64,000 bases of DNA from Mercurialis annua (taxonomy: Eukaryota; Streptophyta; Magnoliopsida; Malpighiales; Euphorbiaceae), in assembly GCF_937616625.2 (NCBI RefSeq), contig NC_065570.1:5652001-5716000 (forward strand), given 5' to 3'. This document shows positions 49,994 to 59,073 of the stretch, piece by piece. Numbering within the stretch: the stretch's first letter is position 1; each line of letters begins with the position of its first letter. Below the pieces are notes generated by a model. That model worked only from the letters and a program-made list of their open reading frames with translations. It had not been told where the DNA came from and ran no database searches. A program made the position numbers and the translations under genes.

Positions 49994-51398
49994 AGGCTGC
50001 ATCTTTCTGGAATTTGTCATCTGATGATATGTGACAGCTTTGGAATTCATGTCACTTCTGTGTAATGAATAATGGTTAACAGATGTTTAGTTCGTCATCT
50101 TTGTGATGATAATGCATTTATTTAGTTCATATATGCTTTATATTGTTCCTCTAATCACCGAGTGAAATTGAATTTCTGATTTTAGCCAAACTTGTTGTCC
50201 TCTTTTTACTGTCAGTTTATGTAAAAAATTCTGATTGCATTATGTAATTGGTTTAAAGCATCTTTTGACCCTTGATCTTTGAGTTTCAATCTACATGATA
50301 TTCCTGAATTTTGTATGTTTAACCTTTGAAATAAAAAGTGAGGCACAAATGCTTTGATTAGTGAAAAGCTATTGATTGAAATGCCACTTAATTCGACTCA
50401 TTAAAATCAACAATTGGAGGATCAAATGGATTAAATCGGAAAATAGATGGTTGAAAAGGTTTAAAAATTAAAAATAACTATACGTTAAGTGTTTTAGTTT
50501 TTTTTTTTTTTAAATAAAGGTTCCTGAAATTGTGGTATAAAAGTTCAATTAATGTCAAGTTCATAACTTTAGAAACAAAACACCATTAATTTGATATTTT
50601 GACTCATTTTACCCTCTCATGTGAGTTATCAAAAAATAATTGGTGCATTCTATGTAGATTGGAGTTGATGTGACACAATTTTAATATAAAGGGTAAAGCG
50701 AGGCAAACTGCCAAATTTTTTATTTATTTTTAAAACATGAATTTAATCTTAATTGATTTTTTATGTCAAATTCGGAGGACAAAATGATACTACTTTGTTA
50801 TTTTTTTAGTGAAATTAATTTTTTTTCATTCTCTTTCTTTTTTAAGAGAAAAAATAAAATGGGTGTCATTATCCATTTTAAAAGATAAAAAAAAACACCA
50901 TTAATTTATCATTTTGACTCATTTTACCCAGCTGGTTCGATTTGATCCGAGATTACCCTTAAAATTTAAAGGACGGTGGTTCCTTCTAGAGAATAAAAAT
51001 GAAAATGGAGTGTTATTATCCATTATAAAATCATTGGTAGGGTAAGCATTGAAGTCGGAGAAAAATTGACTAAAAAGGATAATAATAATTTTTCACCTCA
51101 CACACCGTAAAAAAAATGAAATGAGTTGGCAAAAACCTAATATTACAGCACCAAAAACAACCGTAAAAAAGAAAGTCAAAATAAACTACCGCACCTTCAT
51201 CTAATCTTGAGGATGAGATTCAGCTGTGCATCATTTTTCACATAAATTTCATTTCTTTTGTTTTGGTTGAGTTTCTTTTGGATAAAAATACGTTTCGAGA
51301 ATCAAGAATTGAATCTTGGAAATACGTTTGAAGAATCAAGAATTGGAGTGGTGAAAAGGAGAGATCAAGAGGAGGAATTTGGTCTCCTCTTGGGTGGA
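49994..51398. other. CDKB1 3' flank and PP1 upstream region
   Basis: The first 200 bp or so are probably 3' untranslated region. The phrase AACACCATTAATTT followed by TTTTGACTCATTTTACCC occurs at 50577-50618 and again at 50891-50930, suggesting a decayed repeat. The last 150 bp before 51399 are probably the PP1 leader; an in-frame non-ATG extension upstream is not supported by family members. Confidence 0.45.
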
Positions 51399-53296
51399 AT
51401 GGAAAATTTGGAGGGGATTATACAGAGGTTGTTGGAAGGGAGGAATAATAGAGGGAAGAGAATTCAGTTGACTGAACCTGAAATTAAAAATCTTTGTCTC
51501 ACTGCTAAACAAGTTTTCCTTTCTCAGCCTGTTCTTCTTGAATTGGAAGCTCCCATTAATATTTGTGGTATTGTTCTTTTCTTGCAATTGTTCTTTATAT
51601 GGATTACTTTTTGGTATTTGATGAGAAATATTTAGAATTGTGGATGATGCTATAGCTTACTGGCATTTTCATCATAATTTCGTTGAATTTAGTAATGTCC
51701 AGAATGTTTTTTGATTACATTTTACCGTGTTTGTCTTAATTTTGTACATTTTAGATTATGTGTTCATGAGAGGGAATTTTTTTGGCACTGTGAATCATTG
51801 AATAGGAGTAGCTTACAGGGTATGGTTTGTTAATTGAGGTTTGTTTTGCACTTTTTAGGTTTAGGCATGCAACATGCTTGCAATTTGCAAGTGTTGTTTC
51901 CAATCTGAAAAGAAAACACAAGTGAAATCACCTTTTGAGGGGCAGGGCGGACCGCCCCTTAGCCGGCATTCACCAGCTGTTTCCGGTTGTCCCCCTACCC
52001 CTTCCGGCACTAGTTTTACCTTTAATCATCTCATCCCGTCTCCTTTAATTGTCTCAAACCGTACCCTTTCTCCCCTCTCTCCCCCTTTTTTCATTTTCTG
52101 GTTCCGCGGCGCCATGCTATCTTATAGAGCAAATCACAGCTGCAGGGTTAATAGTTATATGTTTCCTGAGCAAAGTTTCTTGGACATAGGTTATGGTTTT
52201 TAAGATTCTAGTGGTCGTTATTTACGCTATCAAATTCTTATTTTATATTAGAATGAATTAATTCAGTATGCTCGACTTGGCAATCCAACCTCAATAGTGT
52301 AGGTAAACATGTGAATTTTATTAAAGGACTGCTAATCCATCCTTTTTATGTATTAAGCAAGCAATGAAATATATGCTATTAAAGAGTAATTTGGTTTAAT
52401 GTTTGACAAACTGTATTTTTCCTTGCAAATTTCTCGGTACTATTTGGGTGATTTTTGATATGTAGGTGACATACACGGACAATATCCAGATCTTCTACGA
52501 TTATTCGAGTATGGTGGATTTCCACCAGATTCCAACTATTTATTTCTTGGAGATTATGTAGATAGAGGAAAACAAAGTATAGAAACTATATGCCTTCTTC
52601 TCGCCTACAAGATCAAGTTCCCAGACAACTTCTTTCTCCTTCGAGGGAATCACGAATGTGCTTCTATCAACAGAATCTACGGATTTTACGATGAGTGCAA
52701 GCGACGTTTCAGTGTTCGTCTGTGGAAAACTTTCACCGAATGCTTCAACTGTTTACCAGTAGCGGCAGTAGTGGATGACAAAATCCTATGCATGCATGGC
52801 GGACTCTCACCAGAAATGGAGAGCTTGGATCAGATTCGAGCTATAGAAAGACCGGTAGATGTGCCAGACCAAGGTCTTATATGTGACCTCCTCTGGGCGG
52901 ATCCGGATAGAGACATCAGAGGGTGGGGCGAAAATGATAGAGGTGTTTCCTTTACCTTCGGAGCCGACAAGGTTGCTGAAATCTTGAAGAAACATGATCT
53001 TGATCTCATATGCCGAGCTCACCAGGTCTTGTTCCCTTGAGATCATTCTAGTGGTATATCCCGATGCTTGCTTTCATAACAATATGTAAAAATTTGCTTT
53101 TGTCGAATTTGCTTGACAGGTAGTGGAGGATGGATACGAGTTCTTCGCAGATAGGCAATTGGTTACCATATTCTCTGCGCCGAACTACTGCGGAGAGTTC
53201 AACAATGCGGGCGCGCTGATGTGTGTCAATGAAAGTTTGCTCTGCTCATTTCAGATTCTGAAGCCCTGGAAAGGAAAAGCAGGACAGCTTGAATAG
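51399..53296 (+). CDS. Serine/threonine protein phosphatase PP1 catalytic subunit (TOPP type)
   Basis: Three exons, 51399-51567, 52466-53025 and 53120-53296, with GT-AG introns; 301 aa. The metal- and phosphate-binding residues are all present: GDIHGQ (57-62), GDYVDRG (85-91), LRGNHE (115-120), [24 protein letters not shown] and [15 protein letters not shown]1 dephosphorylates phosphoserine/threonine with specificity set by partner subunits. The start ATG opens [15 protein letters not shown], which aligns with PP1 N-termini. The protein stops at GKAGQLE, soon after FQILKPWKG, so it lacks the usual longer tail. In the pseudogene copy at 58020-58060 the corresponding codon is CAG, not TAG, and the frame stays open. 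Activity is plausible because the core is complete. It is the upstream member of a duplicated PP1/WD40 block. Confidence 0.9.
51920..52115. repeat. GC-rich island in PP1 intron 1
   Basis: A sharply GC-rich patch in an AT-rich intron contains GGGCGG-A-CCGCCC (51945-51957), a perfect 6-bp stem with a 1-nt loop, followed by C-rich sequence. The ORF through it (51874-52203) resembles no protein known to me. Possibly a transposon fragment. Confidence 0.4.
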
Positions 53297-54187
53297 TTTC
53301 CTACCAACAACGAGGCGCATTTCTTGTCTTCCATAGTCAATTTAGTTAGTGCTCTGCTTCTTTTTCAATTTTCACTTGTACAATATTCAGCTTGGAATGA
53401 GATAAAGCCTCTACAAAATCCAGGTTTATTCATGTTTAACTTAGAGATATTATCAGAAAGCTGTGTATATAATACATTATATGGACAACTGCTGAAACAA
53501 ATAAGCAGCCCTTGAATGCATTTCCAATTTTACAATACAGGCAGTTACTTGTGTTTTTCACATTGAAATTGAATTTACGTCGATTTGCAATTGTAAAATC
53601 AATTCAACTGAAATTAAACAATCAACCAAACTAATTGATTTGATTTGTAAATTTTATGAATTCAATTTGATTCAAACTGAATGCACACTTAACACTTGAT
53701 CAGTATTAATCCCATTTATGTCCATTTTTTTTTTGCAAAGCATCAAACTTTCAGCACATAAGTATCCTTGCTAGCAGCAGAGAATAATAACTAAGCAAAC
53801 ATCTAGTTTACTTGGCACGCAAGGAAAAATATAAACTAATGTTAACATAGCAGTAACGGAAAATTGTTCAGGGTTAAGACAACTTTAAACATTTGCATGT
53901 CAAACAAATAACCCAAGAAAGCTAGAATAAAATCTACAGATTCGTACACACAAAGTACGACTATCTGATGATACAATTCATTCTTAATCCTGAAGCAATT
54001 CACGACATGATTCTACAAAGACGTAGGCTTTGTGGTTGTGCAGAGAGAATATCCTCCAATAGCGAAATCGTAGCACTGGGATTAGAATGATAAAAACCTG
54101 TTCTTCATTATAATAAATGAACTAGACCATTGTCCGTTGCCATTATAGATCCCCTTGCGAGTATGATGGGAAACACAAACATGATCT
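53297..54187. other. Convergent spacer between PP1 and the WD40 copy A
   Basis: The PP1 3' flank (53338-53460) recurs at 57076-57168 and 58080-58200. The part nearest 54187 (from about 53735) is the probable 3' untranslated region of the WD40 gene and matches 58620-59073 closely. Confidence 0.7.
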
Positions 54188-57039
54188 TCAGTTAGACCAT
54201 ATATGAACCAGCCCTTGTCTATTACCAGTGTAAATTTCATTTCGCTCTTCATTGTAGAAGAGAGCAGTTATGCCTTCCAAAGCCTCTGCAACTGAACTTC
54301 TGATAGTAGAACAAATCTGTTTTGAGCTGCCAATGCTGCTGCTATTGCTGCTCTCGTCAGTCTTGCGACTGCCATTGCTAGCATTAATTTTAGCCAAGCA
54401 TTTTCCTGTCAAGATGTTGCTAACATTGATAGATCCAGCTGCATCAAAAAAGTAAGCAATGAGATATGACCCTCACATGCTGTTCTCTTTGGTACATCAT
54501 GAACATGACCAGAAAATGTTAAATGAACAACGGTCTGCCAGATTATGCAGAAGCTGGCCATGAACAAAGGTCGGTAACTGCTATAAATGCCCCTCCCTGC
54601 AAGAATATGCAATATGTTTTCCTTAACCCGACAATCAGTAATTGACATAGCATTGCACAATTTCACACATACTAGATCAAGCGCTTCTTTTCTAATTACA
54701 TAGCATCATAACCAAGGCCGAGTCAACAAAAAAGGGTGGCTAAAATGAATTATGGCAGAAAAGTAAATCTCAAGCGTGTTTAACATCAAACAAAATCAGA
54801 CGTTCCTGCAGTTAGTTGATAAGAAAAAGAAAAATCCTAGCACCTCAAGCTAAACCAAACAATAGACCAACAACTTCAAAGGTAAAAGAAAAAGTTACCG
54901 CTTCCTTCCGTCCCCTGATCTTCAGATTCAGCTTTACAGTAAGAAATAATAAGATCCTGATCACTTGTGATGTATATGTTATTTGTGTTACAGTCGGGGT
55001 GCCATAACAGGTGATCCTCAAATGAAGTTACAAGCTCCCCGCAGGAGTTCCAGACAGCAACAGTTCTATTTCTAAGAGTCAGGAACAACTGATTCTCATA
55101 TAGAAAAATAAATGCAGAGGGAGTCAAGAAATCAGTTCTGCTAACTTCCATTAGCTCAAAATTTCTAACCTGCATACAAGAATAAACAGTTATTGACACA
55201 TAAAACAATCATGCTGCAAACACATTACATAAATAGACAAAGATATCTCACATCAAGAATCTGGAGATTCTCATTTTCCTGCTTGACAAGAAGCTTTTCA
55301 TTAAATAGCTCTATGAAATCCACCTTCTTATTTCGATGAAGCATATGGTTGAAGGTTTTAAGAACTGTGCCATCTTCTATCGATAAAATCTTAAGAGGAA
55401 CATGACTACTTACTCTCTTGAAAATCAACAACATGTTGCCAGGGCTGCAGATCATGCAACACATTAATGAGTACCAAGACCACAGAGCAAGCGCATGTAA
55501 ACACATAGATAAAGAAGAAGGAGAGAGACAGAGGAGCTACCTGATCTTGATTTCTTGGACATCTTTATCCGAAATAGAGTACAACATGGTATAATTCTTA
55601 AGGTCGAAAACCTTGTATACACTGATCAGGATTATTGATACGAAATTACGAACAAAAAAACAGCATGTTAGAATTGATAATGATACATTTCGTCAGCACC
55701 AAGTAAGCGGGAGTGGAAAGGCACCTGTCTCGGGCAGAGTAGGTTAGAACCTTCCCATTTAAATCATCAAACTCTACAAAACCAGGCCATTCCAATGACT
55801 CAGACTCAAACAGAGCCAAACCAGCATCTGGATTGCCCCTCTTTATATACCTTACCATTTAAAAACGCCAAATCAATGCATACTCATAAAGTAAGACATT
55901 TGAACTTGATAAAACATTATAAGAGACTGTTTGATATACTCAATTCTAGTTGATCTACACTTCAAGGAGCTTAAGTTATCAGAATCGTAAACGGAAACCG
56001 TGATGATCGAATCATTATGCTTATTATAAAACAAGCTTCGAATGACTTCATCAGGACTAACGTTTAAAAAACATATCCTCTGAGCTGTCTCTGCAGTTTA
56101 AAATATACTCAGTGTCATAATATTTTCTTCACCAGAGAAAGAGAACAAAAAACAGAAGGAAACTCAAGTAAAAGAGTAGAGAAAAAGACGCAATTATTAT
56201 TAGAGCAAATTATTCTGAGCCCCTTTTGTTTGAAAATTAAACGATACAGTCCTCTATATTTTCATTTCCGTCAATAATTTAGTCCATTTGTCTATTATTG
56301 GTGTTAGTTAATGGGGCCATTAGACTTAACTAAAAATAATTAAATTTCAATTTAGTCTTTAAACTTATTTTTGACACAAATATAAATAAAAATAAAAATT
56401 TATGAAATTCAATGAGTTAATAAATTTAATTTATTTAACCTTTATTTATCTTACTTCCATTTTTTTTAAAATTTTAACTTTCTTTACTTCTTTAGTTTTT
56501 AAAACTAAAAAAAAATTATTTTTTTAAAAAAATTAAACCATTAATAAATATTAAAAATTAAAGCTATTGACTCACTAAATCTTATAATAATACAATTTTT
56601 ATTTAGACATTACAAATATAAGTTTAAGGGTTATATTGATATTTTTTTCAATTCAGTTATTTTGACTAACACTAAAAATTAAGGATCAAAACATGAATTA
56701 TGACATATCATAATAATTTACTTTACTGTTACTTACCTCTACTAAAAGCTGCAGAAACACCAGAATGTGCAAGAGCAAAAACAATGTCACGAGCAGCTAC
56801 AATTTCAATGATTTTCGTTCTCTTGGGATCATTTGTATCATACTCTTCCTAATTAAAATTATTAACCAAACAAACACATTCAAAACAAAAACTAAAACTA
56901 CTGAACATTTTTTTGCCCTAATTTGTAACTTGAAAAAAAAGCAGCTAAATATTGAACAAGATAAAAACAAAAATAATAAGCAATTCAAAAGAAGAGAGAT
57001 AAAGTAGACCATTAAACGCATATTCTGAACATTACGCAT
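54188..57039 (-). pseudogene. WD40-like gene copy A, 5'-truncated (frame still open)
   Basis: Eight minus-strand segments can be matched to copy B: 57039-57010 (remnant of exon 1), 56848-56737, 56090-55940, 55850-55725, 55621-55541, 55444-55252, 55169-54899 and 54438-54188. Exons 3-8 have exactly the lengths of copy B, with open frames and good splice sites. Three changes set it apart. The first exon is cut at AAAAAGCTTCAGCG and continues into PP1 3'-flank sequence, removing the normal start. The remaining exon-1 piece has in-frame deletions. Exon 2 lacks 36 nt (12 codons) in frame. An internal ATG at 57039 would allow a 404-aa product, but the native promoter is gone and the exon-1 donor is GTCTAC instead of GTATCT. 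Either a young pseudogene or a truncated paralogue; exon 8 shows 19 differences from copy B in 251 nt. Confidence 0.75.
56203..56723. mobile_element. MITE in intron 2 of WD40 copy A (GAGTAAATTATTATG family)
   Basis: Left end GAGCAAATTATTCTGAGCC and complement of the right end AAGTAAATTATTATGATA; the interior repeats phrases of 24357-24767 (CCGTCAATAATTTAGTCC, GTGTTAGTTAA). Intron 2 of copy B is only 86 bp and lacks it, so insertion (or loss in B) occurred after the duplication. Confidence 0.6.
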
Positions 57040-57071
57040 AGTAGAACCACGATCTGAACTTCGCTGAAGCT

Positions 57072-57170
57072 TTTTAGTTTAGTGATCTGCTTCTTTTTCA
57101 GTTTTCACCTCTACAAATATTCAGCTTGCTACAAAATCTAGGTTTCTTCATGTTTGACTTTGAGATATTA
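57072..57170 (+). repeat. Remnant of PP1 3' flank fused to WD40 copy A
   Basis: AGTTTAGTGATCTGCTTC, TTTTTCAGTTTTCACC, ATATTCAGCTTG and ACAAAATCTAGGTTTCTTC match the DNA just beyond the PP1 stop at 53338-53460 and at 58080-58200, in the same orientation, with one internal deletion of about 16 bp. It abuts the cut exon 1 of WD40 copy A; the junction lies in a shared TTTTAG. Confidence 0.8.
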
Positions 57171-57654
57171 CATATTGACGTGCATTGTAAATTAATTAAA
57201 AAATAATAATAAATTAGATATAATAATTGGTTTTTTTGAAAAAAATAAAATGATAAAAATTTGGAATATAAATCTGACAATGACAATAAATATGAAGAAT
57301 TCAAGTGATTGGGAATTCCTGATATTATATGCGTCAAACTTTCATTTTCAGTTTGTTCTACTGTAAATATACTTCAACTATCGAACTAAAATCTTGATTC
57401 ATTAAAAATTTATATTTGAACTTCAAACAAACGCTTATAAATCTTAATCTAATCAATTATTGATATAGTCCCCAATTATCAAAAAAAAAAATTATTGATA
57501 TAGCCAAATTTAATTTACATCACCCAAACCACACTGAAATCACTCATAAATCTCCAGCAACGGAACAATTTATTAAAAAAAAGCATAGAAATAAACAAAT
57601 TAAGAGACGATGATCACCATTTCCCGCCCTTAAAATAAAAAAAAAAACAGAACT
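57171..57654. other. AT-rich spacer inside the duplicated block
   Basis: No clear match to either duplicated unit and no gene. Confidence 0.45.
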
Positions 57655-58135
57655 TGATCCGGACAAAAACATCACGATAGAGGTGTCTCGTTTATTTTTG
57701 GAGCGACAAAGGTAGCTGAAACCTTGAAGAAACACGACCTTGATCTCATATGCCGAGCTCACCAGGTCTTGTTCCCCTGACATTCTAGTGACATATCTCA
57801 ATGCTCGCGAATTTCAGAACAATAGCTAAAAATATTTAGTTTGTTGAATTTGCTTGACAGGTAGTCAGGACAGATACAAATTCTTTGCAGATAGGCAGTT
57901 GGTTACCATATTCTCTGCACCGAACTACTGCGGAGAATTCAACAATGCTGGTGAACTGATGTTCCTCAACAAAAGTTTGCTCTGCTCGTTTCAGATTCTG
58001 AAGCCCTGGAAAGGAAAAGCAGGTCAGCGCCTTGAACAGTTTTCTACCAACGACGAGGCGCATTTTATGTTTGCCACAGTCAATTTTAGTTTAGTGCTCT
58101 ACTTTTTCACTTGTACAATATTCAGCTTGGTATGA
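57655..58135 (+). pseudogene. PP1 phosphatase pseudogene (exon 2 tail and exon 3)
   Basis: Corresponds to the last third of the PP1 gene at 51399. The exon-2 part begins near 57655 (GATCCGGACAAAAACATC), lacks about 17 nt relative to the intact copy, then reads [19 protein letters not shown] and DLICRAHQ up to 57765. The intron ends at GACAG (57860). Exon 3 has lost one base in the GTAGT-CAGGACAG region, destroying the frame, after which [29 protein letters not shown] and [10 protein letters not shown] are still readable. No start, no N-terminal two thirds and no metal-binding GDIHG/GDYVDRG/GNHE, so it cannot be an active phosphatase. Confidence 0.9.
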
Positions 58136-58228
58136 GATAAAGCCTCTACAAAATCTAGGTTTATTCATGTTTAGCTTAAAAATATTTTCAGAAAGCTGTA
58201 TATATAATACTACCTCAGTTTTTTTACT

Positions 58229-58550
58229 TGTTTTTTTTTTGTCAAAGATAATCCTTTCATTAATAAGGTAATCAACTACAAAGTCTCGAAACTAGCCACT
58301 CCATTTGGGCTAGAGTATTACAACCAAAAGAAACGTCTCTAAGGGCTTTTCCGGCTATCGAATGAGCCGCCCAATTACAAGTTCTCCGAACCCAATTAAA
58401 CGAATGAGTTGACGGAAAATAAGACTGTACAATGTTTTTGCAGTCTTGGAGAACAACATCACAGTCAATACCAACACTCGGACCCTCCCACATAGCTTCA
58501 ATAATCCCTTTGGCATCTCCTTCAAAGATTGGAGTGGACAATTCAAACCG
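58229..58550 (-). mobile_element. 5'-truncated LINE fragment, RNase H-like C-terminus
   Basis: On the minus strand an open frame ending at 58272 reads STPIFEGDAKGIIEAMW, VVLQDCKNIVQSY, NWVRRTCNWAAHSIAGKAL. This is the plant LINE-type RNase H-like domain (RVT_3), with its GDAK and AAHSIA motifs. After the stop come about 25 nt and an A-rich tail (T-run on the plus strand at about 58236-58248), as in LINE 3' ends. The upstream reverse transcriptase is missing. It sits in the PP1 3' flank of the downstream unit and is absent from the equivalent place near 53500. Confidence 0.75.
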
Positions 58551-59073
58551 AATACACACTTAAAATTAACTACTTTTAACATCAATTGATCAGTATTAAT
58601 CCCATTTATGTCCAATTTCATTTACAAAGCATCGAATTTAAAGCACATCACCCTTACTAGCAGCAGAAAAATTTACTAACAAGCAAACATCTAGTTTACT
58701 TGAGACGCCAGGAAAAATACAGATTAATGTTAACATAGGAGTGAAGGAAAATTCTTCAGGGTTAAAACAAATTTAAACATTTGCATCTCAAACAAATAAC
58801 CCAAGAAAGCTAGAATTTAAATCTACAAATTCGTACACACAAACTACGACTATCTGATGATACAATTCACTCTTAATCCTGAAGCAATTCACCACATGGT
58901 GCTACAAAGACATGGGCTTTGTGGTTGTGCAGAGAGAACATCCTCCAATAGCGAAATCGTACCACTCGGATTAGAATGATAAAAACCCGTTCTTCATTAT
59001 AATACATGAACCAGCCATGTCCATTGCCGGTATAGATCCCCTTGCGAGTATGATGGGAAACACAAACGGTTCT
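58551..59073 (-). other. 3' flank of WD40 copy B
   Basis: Closely matches the corresponding stretch downstream of copy A (GATCAGTATTAATCCC, then ATTCGTACACACAAA, ATCTGATGATACAATTCA), so it belongs to the duplicated unit; probably 3' untranslated region near 59073. Confidence 0.6.

Noticed and set aside
51258..51398. Upstream in-frame extension of PP1
   Set aside because: It has no ATG, and PP1 family members begin at the [16 protein letters not shown] segment.
51874..52203. 109-aa ORF in PP1 intron 1
   Set aside because: Pro/Ser-rich translation of a C-rich island; lies between correct splice sites and matches nothing known.
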